Assembly (NCBI RefSeq): GCF_900112265.1
Contig: NZ_FOLO01000001.1
Location: 8,027 to 72,026, forward strand
DNA from: Pseudoalteromonas denitrificans DSM 6059
Lineage (GTDB): Bacteria; Pseudomonadota; Gammaproteobacteria; Enterobacterales; Alteromonadaceae
Direction: 5' to 3'
DNA: 64,000 bases
Within the stretch, counting starts at the first letter, position 1. Each line of letters opens with the position of its first letter. Under the pieces are notes generated by a model. That model was not told the DNA's origin. It was given only the letters and a program-made list of their open reading frames with translations, and ran no database searches. Positions 9,101 through 18,570 of the stretch are shown here, one piece after another. The position numbers and the translations under genes are program-made.

Positions 9101-10922
9101 GACCCCAGTTAAAGTGAGTTATGCTCTTGACAGTGCTAATCCCAGTGCAGATTTAAAGTGTTATACAGGTAGCAGTGAAGTGACCTGTGAAACCGTATTT
9201 GCAGATGCGGGGTTTGAATTTGTAGATGCTCATGGTAATAAAATACTGAATCAAGTTGCAGGTATTAACTCTAGTGTGCTTTTCTTGAAATCGGTCATTA
9301 AAGATAGCAGTACAGGTGCGTGTAAAACGGCTTTTAAAGATAAACAAAAAATTAGTTTTAAATTAAATTGTGATGCACCTAGTGTGTGTAGTGATACTCC
9401 TAAAATGAAGCTCACTTTAAAGGGGGTGCAAATTCCTGATGACAGTTATAAAGAAGTAGAGCTTGATTTTGATAATGATGATTTTTTAGCTTCTTTAGGT
9501 AATTTAAACTACACAAACGCTGGAAAAATTAGTTTATCTGTTAAGGCCACAGCACCAAATGGTAGTAATATATCGGATGTTTCAAATGAATTTGTTGTGA
9601 TACCCCAATATTTTAAAATAACAGCTGAAGGTTCTCACGATGCCAAGGATGGGGTATTAAGTGCGGTATATAAAAAAGCAGGTGAAGCCTTTGATGTTAC
9701 ACTTGAAGCTAAAAATGAAGATGGGGTTACAACCGATAACTTTAATCATGCAGACATCAATATAAGTAATTTACTCTGGAAGCATGATTTACAATTACCG
9801 ACTTTAGCTCAAGGCGGAGTTGCGGGTAATTTAACATCACCAACAGTTAATACAGGGTTCGCTAAAGGAGTTGCGCTATATGAAAACGCATCTTGGGATG
9901 AAGTTGGTATTATTAAGCTAAAAGCTGAATTGGCTAGCAATAGTTATATGGGCCATGGTAATACAATTAATGGTGAACAAGAAAATCTAGGACGCTTTGT
10001 GCCTGCAGACTTTAATTTATTTAGTTCTTCAGTCTCGTGGTTGCCACAGTGCAAAGGCTTTATTTATATGGGACAAAATTTTACAACTAATTATAATTTA
10101 CAGGCACGAAATACAAAATCTATAATTACTAAAAACTACAATACAATTAATGGCTTAGCTAAAGGTGTTATTTCAATTGATATTGAAAATGATGACTCAT
10201 CCTCTGGGGGGAACTATAAAAAATCAAGTGATTTTGGGAGCCGGCTAACTGTGCCGATTAATGCATGGGTAGATGGTTCTGTAATTTTAAGAGATTCTAA
10301 TAATTCAGTTTTAGCAAAAAGTACCACCCCAGATGGTAATTTTAATCAAAGTAATATCATTTTATCTGTAGTAGATAGCGATGGCGTTAAGCTACTAGAT
10401 TTAAATCAAAATCCTGATGCTCAAAGTTGTGGAAGTCCTATAAATTGCACAGGAAAAAAGTTGAACGGTGATCCTTTGGATTTCAGATACGGCCGCTTAA
10501 CGATGTTAAATACCCATGGCTCTGAATTTAATGATACTCAAATACCGATGCGAGTTGAGTATTGGAATGGCAGTGAGTTTATTGTTAATCGCGCTGATTT
10601 TTGCTCAAATTATGGGGCTAATATTACGCAATTATTGCCTGATCCAAATCCAATACCGGCAGATCCTAATGTGCCTAAACTGACTTTTAAATCAATAGGG
10701 AATATATTTAATACGGGTTCATATGTTACAGGACAAGGCGTATTTGTTGATAAGGTAACACAAGATCAAACAGGTCTTTTTAAAGTTGAATATAATGCAA
10801 CACCTGATTGGCTCAAATCAAATTGGGATCCTGTTACTCAAACGGGAGATAACCCGACTTCTACAATTCAATTTGGTCGTTTTAGAGGTGAAGACAGGGT
10901 TATTTACTGGAAAGAAAAATAA
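6120..10922 (+). CDS. mshQ: MSHA adhesin-like protein MshQ with three LamG domains
   Basis: Exported protein of 1600 residues. Order of parts: signal peptide (1-25), a beta-helix-like module (about 110-220) with the theme NGGDPENLSIYIDGTLSLG, three LamG/concanavalin-type domains (about 234-444, 456-681, 699-914) each with the signature 'W-H-H/L-V/I ... G-x-D-E', a Cys-rich joint starting DHYRLVLADNTGLTCE, and a long C-terminal MshQ region (DUF6701 type) ending GRFRGEDRVIYWKEK. LamG domains bind glycans or proteins, so a role as a pilus-associated adhesin is likely but inferred. The start is GTG 6120, chosen because AAAGGAG lies about 6 bases upstream; it overlaps mshP by 26 bases. The three LamG copies differ clearly, so the duplication is old. 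Confidence 0.85.
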   Translation: MLKLKHLINLFIVLFGFASFYVAALPQCNAVFPGAAATFNNAKVILNNKVKLNDNNNGWVYTKTVDIKYYDKWGKRPKCNNQYCYANGTEASQVPAITSNDTVTTLPNTLNGDYYINTSYQMIGDYTVSGPTRIFILSSSHTGYLSILSKVNNGGDPENLSIYIDGTLSLGSAAKVSAYIYTTKSITVGSSSQITGAITAGNDIDLGQDTQINYQTPPERLPGICGPVPVKLVSEYRFDALSWVNGSANQVIDSVSGFNGTAYGTQPVEGKVCNAVDLSASGIYDYLNLDKQVFDGKTDFSISFWLNSERTSGQSIFSGAKSSAYFELVMWFNSHTSFQPYLKNDENGSISISSIADNNWHHVVWTRSGSQNCLYRDKALQGCTSLSSEAIDIQRFILGQEQSNTGFDSRYAFEGLVDELLVYEGALSSSEIDTIYNNQNAGLGHDGSSRLCTIPSPVLDMRFDETDYIGTNAVKDSSGNNYHGTSTKVLPTAGLVCNAADFSENSASDYLQINAGAMNGLSDFTVMVWGKTSSNSNSTIISAAKNGSNPSLDANEATFFFENNNRFWPTITAAPFDTSTKLSSTSNMNDDNWHQLVWTRKANTAQSCFFLDGVSQGCITHNDDDGNDNAALQVAGLILGQDQDSFLGSFDDSQDWEGLLDELLIFNTVLDTQQINAIKTNIEAKKTWDGSARACLDLTPVAEYRFDETNWDGSAGDAKDSSANNLHLTSYNANTSNANPIVSGSPGYCRYGEFNGSSSYLQLDTSNSLISLADEVSVTAWINPDVLPTGTAIKTIVSKDENYEFHLNSSGNIFWWWGGGAKALTSTNANITAGNWYHIAITYKDGLQKIYVNGIERASATEPGKLTLNNDLFQVGQDQNSSGRFFDGGIDEVKIFKRYLSAAEVIKVKDETRTCAQTVDHYRLVLADNTGLTCEAETMTIKACEDASCNSIYTGSVNVNLSPDTGWLDNSDTPVTDGIYNLTTGELPIKYSQTTPVKVSYALDSANPSADLKCYTGSSEVTCETVFADAGFEFVDAHGNKILNQVAGINSSVLFLKSVIKDSSTGACKTAFKDKQKISFKLNCDAPSVCSDTPKMKLTLKGVQIPDDSYKEVELDFDNDDFLASLGNLNYTNAGKISLSVKATAPNGSNISDVSNEFVVIPQYFKITAEGSHDAKDGVLSAVYKKAGEAFDVTLEAKNEDGVTTDNFNHADINISNLLWKHDLQLPTLAQGGVAGNLTSPTVNTGFAKGVALYENASWDEVGIIKLKAELASNSYMGHGNTINGEQENLGRFVPADFNLFSSSVSWLPQCKGFIYMGQNFTTNYNLQARNTKSIITKNYNTINGLAKGVISIDIENDDSSSGGNYKKSSDFGSRLTVPINAWVDGSVILRDSNNSVLAKSTTPDGNFNQSNIILSVVDSDGVKLLDLNQNPDAQSCGSPINCTGKKLNGDPLDFRYGRLTMLNTHGSEFNDTQIPMRVEYWNGSEFIVNRADFCSNYGANITQLLPDPNPIPADPNVPKLTFKSIGNIFNTGSYVTGQGVFVDKVTQDQTGLFKVEYNATPDWLKSNWDPVTQTGDNPTSTIQFGRFRGEDRVIYWKEK

Positions 10923-11368
10923 TTTTTAACCAATTTATAGGCGAATTTGTGTTTTTACTTTTAGCGAGATGCTGATAGTGAATATTGAAACAGATATTGT
11001 GTCACTGTACCACTACAGGCATGGATGTGGCGAGCGTATAGGGCGTTATTTAAAGTGTCGTTAATATTCTTATTTATAGATAAGAATTCTATCAATAAGT
11101 TTTTTTTGAAGAGCTTGATTCTTAATAAAAGATCTTTTGAAAGTGTGCTGAGTGCTTAGCATCATGTCAACCTTCAACCTTCAACCTTCAACCTTCAACC
11201 TTCAACCTTCAACCTTCAACCTTCAACCTTCAACCTTCAACCTTTAGATTTTACTTTAAGGTCACATTAAATGCGTCTTTGAGTTGAACGTTTTTTAGCC
11301 TCTTTTTTATTCTTGTCTACACTTATTAATGATGCTTTGTTTTTTACTCAGTAAAAATATATTGCTCT
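10923..11368. other. Intergenic region between the two mshQ-type genes
   Basis: No coding sequence was seen here. The only structured element is the heptanucleotide repeat at 11167-11243. The rest is AT-rich and may contain the promoter of the second mshQ-like gene. Confidence 0.7.
11167..11243. repeat. Heptanucleotide repeat (TCAACCT)x11
   Basis: Eleven perfect copies of TCAACCT fill 77 bases without interruption. The last copy ends 125 bases before the GTG of the second mshQ-like gene. Perfect short tandem repeats of this kind are prone to slipped-strand copy-number change. Since the repeat is upstream of, not inside, the gene, any effect would be on transcription or leader RNA. Confidence 0.95.
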
Positions 11369-14300
11369 GTGAAAATTAAAAGTAATGATTCAAAGGATGA
11401 TATCAAGGCTATTATTTTGATGATAAAGACTTTTATATCGGTTTTATTAATCGTTAAACGTTGTTGTTTAGCTGTTTTTGTAATGTGTTTTAGTTTTCTT
11501 TTTAACTTTAATTATGCCTATGCGACTTCATGTTCTGACATTTTTCCCGGTCCAAAACCATTTACAACAGATTCTGTTGAATCAATTGAAAGTGGTGTGA
11601 CTTGTAATAGTGGAAGCTGTAATAACCCGCCATCATTTACTGCTGTTAATCCTTTTCCTAGTATTTCGCCTTCTGGTAACTTTAATAGTACTTCTATTAC
11701 TAATGGAATATATCAACATAACGGTTGGGGTTTAGGTGATGGTGCACAAGTTAATTTTAGTGGTAGTGGCACTGCGATTATTTACTTTAAAAGTAATGAT
11801 GTTGTGATTAAGAAAAATACTGATATTAATAAAAATGGTGATCCAGCCAATGTAATTTTAATTTTTAAAGGCAAATTAAAAATTGAAGAAGGTGCTGAAA
11901 TAAGTGCTTTTATTTATGTTAAAGGCAATGAAACAACTATTGAGAAAAACTCAGTAATTAATGGTGGTATTGCAGCCAAAAAAAAATTAACACTGAAAGA
12001 AAATAGTACCTATACCTACACACCTGCTAATTTGAACAATTTAGATACACAAGGGTTTTGTACTAATACGCCTGTGATAACAGTCGATCATTATGAAATT
12101 CACCATGATGGCTCAGCCTCTACATGTGCATCTGAGTCTGTAACTATCAAGGCGTGTTTAAATAGTGACTGTTCTACTTTAGTCAACTCCTCTGTCGGGC
12201 TTGGTTTTACACTTGGTGGAAATACAGTGAGTTCAACTACTTTTACGGGAAGTACCACATTCAACTTTGCCAATACTAATACAGGATCTATGGCATTAAA
12301 TATTACTAATGAAACTGTAACAGCCTCTAGTGGCTTGGTATGTAATGATGGCAGTGGTACAAGCTGTAATATTAGCTATTCATCGGCAGGATGTAGTAAT
12401 TCATGTTTTGCTTATTTTTCTGATGTAGTGCAAGGCCATAACTCATCGTCTTCTATTAAATTTAAAGACACAGGACAACTATTACTCGACAGTGATAATA
12501 CTGTTTCTTTCCCAACGTTAACTGAAGATGCAAATGTACCTGCTGGTCACAATACTTGTGGTTTAGTTGATTGTACAACATCAGGAGTAAGTGCTCCGGC
12601 ATTGTCATTACCAACGTTTCAAACAACGGCAGCAACAGATGACATCTCAGTTAGTTCGGGCAGTATTACGATAGGCCCTAGCGGTACATTCCCCATAACT
12701 GAAATAGATAATTTAACAATCTCAGGTACGGCTAATGTTACTTTTAACCCAGCGTCTTCAGATTATAAAATAGATAATGGCTTGTTTTCTTCTAGTGCAA
12801 AAATTACTTTTAATACGGGTACTTATTGGTTTGATGAGCTTGAAATATTAGATAGTTCAGAGGTCATAATTAATGGTGCTGTGACAATTTATGTGAATGG
12901 TCAGGCTAATCACTTTGATATAGAGGATAATGCAAAAATAAATGTAGGCGGAAATGCTAAAAATTTAGTATTAGTTAGTTATAAGCAAATTCATATGAAA
13001 AATGATACAGAGGTTCATGCTGTATTGTATAGCGCGGGTCAGGATATACATATTCAAAATCAGGCTAAGCATTTTGGTGCTATTTCAGTATTTGGTAAGT
13101 TAGAAATAAAAGGCACTGCAACTGTTAATTATGAAGATGTTTCTGGTGTTCAAGTTGGAAGTTTATGTGGTAACCCTCCTTCAGTTGATCACTACGAAAT
13201 TCATCATGATGGTGCAGGATCTGTATGTGATGCTGAGTCTATTACCATTAAAGCCTGTGAAGATGCCTCTTGTTCATCTTTATATACCAGCCCGGTTAGT
13301 CTTAACTTTCAAATAAATGGCATAACAAGTAGTTCACCTACTTTTACAGGCAGTACGAATATTACCTTTGAGCATACAGTCACTGAAACACTCACTTTCT
13401 CAATTAATAGTCCAAGTACAGCACCTAGTAATGCGTTTGAATGTAATGATGGGGTAGGAGCGAGCTGTAATATGATTGTTGGCAGCTGTGCATTGTGCTC
13501 CGCTGTGTTTCCATCAGGTTATAATCAGGCGACCTCTATAAATGAAAAATTAGCTAACTTCCCAAATAACAATTCAGCGATAACTTTAAATACTACAACG
13601 ACGCTGAACCGTGGCGATAACTTATACCTTGATTCTGCGTTAACCAGTTCAAATGAAATTTTTGTCGCACCAGCAGTGGGCAGCGAAACAACAGCAAGAC
13701 TTTATTTTAGAGGTGGGGTGTCTTGGCATAATACTAAAATAAATCAATCAGGAAATCCTGAAGATTTAGTGGTTGTGGTTGATGGCTCAGCATCTATTTC
13801 AGGAGCCAGTACAGTTATAAATGCCATAATATATGTTAAAGGTACAACATCAGTTTCAGGTGGCGGTATTATAAACGGTGCTATTACAACTGAAGGAGGA
13901 GGCAGTGGGCTTGCCAATTATAATGCAAGTTATATTAGTAATGCAGATTTTAATGGCATGTGTGATATAGGAGCTGTTCACGGGGGAGGTGTGGTTAATG
14001 CACATTATCCATTAGATTTATGTGGTGATTTAGATGGTTTTGCAATTTCAGAGCTAATTAATAATTATTTAGCCACAGGCAGCAATCTGCTTATAACGTC
14101 ATTAGGAGTTGTGAATAGTGCTGCAAATTTAACTGCTGATACGAGTAATGATTATATTCAATTTAATGATGTTACACCGCTACAAGGTAAAACTAGTTTC
14201 TCGGTATCTAGTTGGTTTTCAATATCTAATCATAAAGCAACTCATGGCCTCTTTTCGGCATTAGACAGTGGTAATCAAGTTGAATTTGAAGTGAAACTTA

Positions 14301-17300
14301 ATTATTCATCAGGTTCAACTTATACACCCAGAATCATATTAGATCATACCTGGAAAGACTTTGATGATATACAAGTACAAGACGATAATAGTTGGCATCA
14401 TTTAGTTGTATCAGTTTCAAATGGTAATGTGTGTTTATTTGTGAATGGTCAAAGTAAAAGTTGTAAAGCATTACCTTCAGTGGCGTTAAATATAACCACT
14501 TTTGTTGCAGGGCAATTACTTAATAGTACTTCACCAAATAGTGGTTTTAGTGGTTTAAGAGGGCGATTAGATGAAATATTAGTTTTTGATAACTCTCTTA
14601 ATGCATCTGAGGTTGCAAATATTTATACCAATCAATTAGCGGGAAATAACTATGATGGTACAAGTAGAAATGATGTATGTTTGATTGGTGAATGGCGATT
14701 AGAAAATAACTTTTTAGATTCAATCTTGAGTGACCCTCATAATTTATCACCGGTAAATTCACCCGTATTTGGTATTAGTAATCCAGGGCCTGCAAATATA
14801 AATGGTTTATTAAGTACATGTAATTATGTGGGCTTTGACGGTACTAATTATGCCTCAGTTGATGATACAGGCGCATTTAATTCAGATCAGTTAACGGTAT
14901 CAGCTTGGATCCATCCTACGTCAATTCCAGGTTCAGGAATTAGAGGTTTAGTGTCAAAAGATGAGCATTTTGAATTTCATATTAATGATTTAGGTAAATT
15001 ATATTGGTGGTGGACTAATGCTTCTAACTCACCTCATTCCATTACTAGCAATGCCACCATAGCAATTAATACTTGGACCCATGTTGCCGTTGTTTTTTCG
15101 AATGGTGCACAAAGTATGTATATAAATGGGGTTTTAGATAGTAGTGAAACTTATTCAGATGGTCTGGCTGATTCACCTTGTAATTTTTATATCGGAACTG
15201 ATGTTGCAACTAATACCCTAAGTCAATGCGGCAGTGTTTTAACAAACCGTAACTTTCAAGGTTATATGGATGAAGTCAGAATTTATACACGGGCATTATC
15301 ACAAACTGATATTCAAACTGATATGAATTTTGTACATAGCTGTGGTAATTTAGTAAATCATTATCGGTTAGAACTATCAGACTCAGCTGGCCTGACGTGT
15401 GAGTCTGAAAATATCAATTTGAAAGCATGCTCAGATGTAAATTGTACCAGTTTGGCTTCAGAAAGTTCAACGGTCAACTTATCGCCATCACCCATAGCAA
15501 CTACCAGTTGGTCACCAAGCGAAAGCTTTCCTTTTACAGGCCAACAAGCGGTTACCTTTAGTAATACAACAGCCACTGAAATTACTTATGCATTAGACTC
15601 TGCAACACCGTCAGCTGGTTTAAGATGTTTTATTAATGGAAATGAAGTCGCTAGTTTAGCTGATTGTAAAACAGTGTTTTCAGATGTTGGTTTTAGATAC
15701 ATAGATGATGCCGATAATGCGCTTATTATAAAAACGCAATTATCTGGCAAGCCTTCTAATACGGGTTATCATAGTCAAAGTATGTATTTACAGGCCGTAA
15801 AAACAGATGACAATACAGGTTCGTGTACCGCTGCATTCCCTAGTGGGCAAGATGTGCCCGTTAAGCTTTCTTACACTTGCCATGCTGATAGCAGTAGCTG
15901 TACAAATAATTTAGTAATGAATAATAATTCAAATGATATTGGTTTAACAACAACGGATGTTGTTCAAAATTTAAGGTTTGATGCTGATTCTAAAGCGGCT
16001 TTTTCAATTAAATACCCTGATGCAGGAAAAGTATTAATTAATGCGCAAGCCGATATTACTGTGGGTGCTATAACTAAAAATATAACAGCATCAACTAATG
16101 CGTTTGTTGTACGGCCATTTGGTTTTAAATTAGATTTTCCTGTTGGGACTGAGCAAACTTCTGCATTTGCAACAAATAGCTCTGGTTCTGTATTTAAAAA
16201 TACAGATGTGAGCTTTTCTTTAGGTGCAACCGCAGTTCAGTGGGTTACTGGGGAGGATAGCAATAACGATGGTATTCCTGATGATTTTAGTTTGCTGACA
16301 AATAATGCCACAGCAATGCATTTTGATAATGAGACATTAAGTTTAACTGCTAGGTTAATACAGCCATTAGGTGGCGTTTTAGGCAGTTTGAGTGAGACTC
16401 TAGGAAGTACTTTTGGCAATAGCGTTATTGTGAATCGCTATAAATATAATGAAGTAGGCATTATTGGCTTAGATGCGATTTTAACGGGCAATAATTATTT
16501 AGCTGGTGGCAGTGGTGTGATAGGTAAAATTGAAAATGTCGGGCGGTTTGTACCCGCTGCTTTTGCTTTAAAACCAGCATCAGACAGCTTTACTCATAGC
16601 TGTAGTGCATCATTTACTTATTTAGGTCAGAACTTTACTGGGCAATATATTGTGCATGCCATTTCAGACAGATCAAATGCCAGCAGTAGTATTACTCAAA
16701 ACTATGCTGGGGGATTTGCAAAATCGACTGTAGAAGTTAAGTTAGAAAACAATCAAATTGGTAATGATGATAATGGTGTTGCTTTATACAAAAAGCATGA
16801 TGATTTTATCGATTCAAATAGTAACCACAGGTTTACTGATGTAACAGGTGCATGGGCTAATGGGATATATACGGTAAATAGTGCAAACTTTACTTTAAAA
16901 CGCGATAGTCAAGTTGATGGTGCTTTTTCTGATGTTCAATTTGTTTTAATGGCAGCTGACGGAGAGACAACTCGCTTTACAGAACTGATAAATAAAAATG
17001 AAAATCCAGATGTAAATAATTTATCAAGCACTTGTATTGGCACTGCTTGTACTGGAGTGACACTAGGTGCTATCAATAATTTTCGTTATGGTCGAGTTGT
17101 ATTGGAAAATAATTATGGTTCTGAGCTTGAAGATATTTTAGTGCCAATGAAAGTGGAATATTGGGATAATACAATAGGTAGCTTTAGATTAAGTAATTTG
17201 GATAGTTGTACGGACTATAATTTAGCAGACTTAACCATAGAGCCTAGTTATAGTAAATCAGGAGTCGATGCGACTTTTATTTTTGGGCAATATCCAACGG

Positions 17301-17482
17301 GAGGGGGGTTGAAATTAGATGCACCTAATGTGAATGGCAGTACCCAAGTTGAATTTAATGTTTTTGATTATCTTCAGTTTGACTGGAAACCGTTAATAGC
17401 CGGTGATGAAAACCCAACTGCGAATATTCAATTTGGTCGTTATAGAGGTAATGACAGAGTAATATCTTGGCGAGAGCAATAA
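11369..17482 (+). CDS. Second MshQ-like giant surface protein with LamG domains
   Basis: Exported protein of 2037 residues and paralogue of the preceding mshQ. Order of parts: long hydrophobic signal region ending near residue 52, three beta-helix-like modules (about 130-221, 430-587, 711-867), two of them followed by a Cys-bearing HYEIHHDG module (about 241-330 and 607-705), two LamG domains (about 877-1090 and 1104-1324), then the Cys-rich HYRLELSDSAGLTCE joint and the MshQ C-terminal region (DUF6701 type) ending GRYRGNDRVISWREQ. It is probably a cell-surface or pilus-linked adhesin. The GTG start at 11369 has no clear ribosome binding site; an in-frame ATG at 11420, nearer the hydrophobic segment, is an alternative. 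A repeat tract upstream may affect expression. Confidence 0.75.
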   Translation: MKIKSNDSKDDIKAIILMIKTFISVLLIVKRCCLAVFVMCFSFLFNFNYAYATSCSDIFPGPKPFTTDSVESIESGVTCNSGSCNNPPSFTAVNPFPSISPSGNFNSTSITNGIYQHNGWGLGDGAQVNFSGSGTAIIYFKSNDVVIKKNTDINKNGDPANVILIFKGKLKIEEGAEISAFIYVKGNETTIEKNSVINGGIAAKKKLTLKENSTYTYTPANLNNLDTQGFCTNTPVITVDHYEIHHDGSASTCASESVTIKACLNSDCSTLVNSSVGLGFTLGGNTVSSTTFTGSTTFNFANTNTGSMALNITNETVTASSGLVCNDGSGTSCNISYSSAGCSNSCFAYFSDVVQGHNSSSSIKFKDTGQLLLDSDNTVSFPTLTEDANVPAGHNTCGLVDCTTSGVSAPALSLPTFQTTAATDDISVSSGSITIGPSGTFPITEIDNLTISGTANVTFNPASSDYKIDNGLFSSSAKITFNTGTYWFDELEILDSSEVIINGAVTIYVNGQANHFDIEDNAKINVGGNAKNLVLVSYKQIHMKNDTEVHAVLYSAGQDIHIQNQAKHFGAISVFGKLEIKGTATVNYEDVSGVQVGSLCGNPPSVDHYEIHHDGAGSVCDAESITIKACEDASCSSLYTSPVSLNFQINGITSSSPTFTGSTNITFEHTVTETLTFSINSPSTAPSNAFECNDGVGASCNMIVGSCALCSAVFPSGYNQATSINEKLANFPNNNSAITLNTTTTLNRGDNLYLDSALTSSNEIFVAPAVGSETTARLYFRGGVSWHNTKINQSGNPEDLVVVVDGSASISGASTVINAIIYVKGTTSVSGGGIINGAITTEGGGSGLANYNASYISNADFNGMCDIGAVHGGGVVNAHYPLDLCGDLDGFAISELINNYLATGSNLLITSLGVVNSAANLTADTSNDYIQFNDVTPLQGKTSFSVSSWFSISNHKATHGLFSALDSGNQVEFEVKLNYSSGSTYTPRIILDHTWKDFDDIQVQDDNSWHHLVVSVSNGNVCLFVNGQSKSCKALPSVALNITTFVAGQLLNSTSPNSGFSGLRGRLDEILVFDNSLNASEVANIYTNQLAGNNYDGTSRNDVCLIGEWRLENNFLDSILSDPHNLSPVNSPVFGISNPGPANINGLLSTCNYVGFDGTNYASVDDTGAFNSDQLTVSAWIHPTSIPGSGIRGLVSKDEHFEFHINDLGKLYWWWTNASNSPHSITSNATIAINTWTHVAVVFSNGAQSMYINGVLDSSETYSDGLADSPCNFYIGTDVATNTLSQCGSVLTNRNFQGYMDEVRIYTRALSQTDIQTDMNFVHSCGNLVNHYRLELSDSAGLTCESENINLKACSDVNCTSLASESSTVNLSPSPIATTSWSPSESFPFTGQQAVTFSNTTATEITYALDSATPSAGLRCFINGNEVASLADCKTVFSDVGFRYIDDADNALIIKTQLSGKPSNTGYHSQSMYLQAVKTDDNTGSCTAAFPSGQDVPVKLSYTCHADSSSCTNNLVMNNNSNDIGLTTTDVVQNLRFDADSKAAFSIKYPDAGKVLINAQADITVGAITKNITASTNAFVVRPFGFKLDFPVGTEQTSAFATNSSGSVFKNTDVSFSLGATAVQWVTGEDSNNDGIPDDFSLLTNNATAMHFDNETLSLTARLIQPLGGVLGSLSETLGSTFGNSVIVNRYKYNEVGIIGLDAILTGNNYLAGGSGVIGKIENVGRFVPAAFALKPASDSFTHSCSASFTYLGQNFTGQYIVHAISDRSNASSSITQNYAGGFAKSTVEVKLENNQIGNDDNGVALYKKHDDFIDSNSNHRFTDVTGAWANGIYTVNSANFTLKRDSQVDGAFSDVQFVLMAADGETTRFTELINKNENPDVNNLSSTCIGTACTGVTLGAINNFRYGRVVLENNYGSELEDILVPMKVEYWDNTIGSFRLSNLDSCTDYNLADLTIEPSYSKSGVDATFIFGQYPTGGGLKLDAPNVNGSTQVEFNVFDYLQFDWKPLIAGDENPTANIQFGRYRGNDRVISWREQ

Positions 17483-17517
17483 GCTTTTTTACACATCAAT
17501 TCACTTTATATTTTTTG

Positions 17518-18396
17518 CTATTTTACTAATTTTTGTACCATTAAGCCCGTAACAATAAATAATAAACCAATTAAAGTTGCCGAATGAATTTCTTCGCCTA
17601 AAAATTGATTAATTAAGATTAAAGAAATAAAAGGGGATATAAATATTAAGTTACTGACCTTAGCTGTATTCACTGCTTTTTTCATTGCCATTAACCATAA
17701 AACAAACGTGATCCCCATTTCAAATAAACCCACATAGAGCGCAGCTAAAGTGCCTTTTAAGTTAGGTATAAGCCAAGCGTGTTGCCAGGTCATGACTGCT
17801 GAAATTAGTGGTAGGGCAATGCTAAAACAAATAAATAAACTTAAAATAGGTTTGTCTTTATTTTTAGTGCTATAAATCCAATACAATGCCCATAATAGAG
17901 TGCTTAATAGAGCTAAACCCACACCTAAAGGGCTTTGAAAGTTCAATTGTGTGAACTCACCTTTTGTACTTATAATGAGCACACCAAAATAGGCAAAACT
18001 TAATGCGACAATATCGGTTTTTCGTAATTTTTGTCCAAGCATAGGCACAGCCAGTAGACTTAATGCAATTGCCCAAGTGTAATTTAATGCTTGAGCTTGT
18101 TGAGCAGGTAACAAGTCATAGGCTTTAAATAAAATTAAATAATATAAAAATGGATTTAAACTGCCCAATTTTAGGTAGTGTATCTTATTGCGCTTAAATG
18201 TGGGCATTACCTGATCAAAGTCTTTGGTTTTAATTAAACACGATAATAAAAATAACCAACTGAAACTTGATGCATAAAATACCAATTGCAAAGGAGTGAG
18301 CTGTTGAAGCGCTAATTTAAATGCAGTTGCCACCGTCGACCATAAAAAAATAGCGATAAGAGCAAAATAAATGGCGTGTTTCTGATTTTTAATCAT
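17518..18396 (-). CDS. EamA/DMT-family transporter
   Basis: Integral membrane protein of 292 residues with about ten hydrophobic helices in two similar halves, the EamA (drug/metabolite transporter) pattern. The first half carries FALIAIFLWSTVATAFKLAL and the second LGVGLALLSTLLWALYWIYS, the two matching repeat starts. Members export amino acids, metabolites or drugs; the substrate cannot be told from the sequence. The gene points toward the second mshQ-like gene, leaving 35 bases between the stops and no strong hairpin. It is probably a single-gene unit. Confidence 0.85.
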   Translation of the reverse strand: MIKNQKHAIYFALIAIFLWSTVATAFKLALQQLTPLQLVFYASSFSWLFLLSCLIKTKDFDQVMPTFKRNKIHYLKLGSLNPFLYYLILFKAYDLLPAQQAQALNYTWAIALSLLAVPMLGQKLRKTDIVALSFAYFGVLIISTKGEFTQLNFQSPLGVGLALLSTLLWALYWIYSTKNKDKPILSLFICFSIALPLISAVMTWQHAWLIPNLKGTLAALYVGLFEMGITFVLWLMAMKKAVNTAKVSNLIFISPFISLILINQFLGEEIHSATLIGLLFIVTGLMVQKLVK

Positions 18397-18570
18397 ACTT
18401 AGTTTCAGCTGCTTAGGTTTTATTTAATAAGGTTTATTTAGCGTATTGATTGAATTATATGCACAAGATTAAAATCTCGTATAAATAAGGGCGAGTAAAG
18501 TACCATAAATAAATTAAATTTAAAGTGAATATTGTATATTTTTTTGTGTTCAATTTATTAAGGATAAAAT

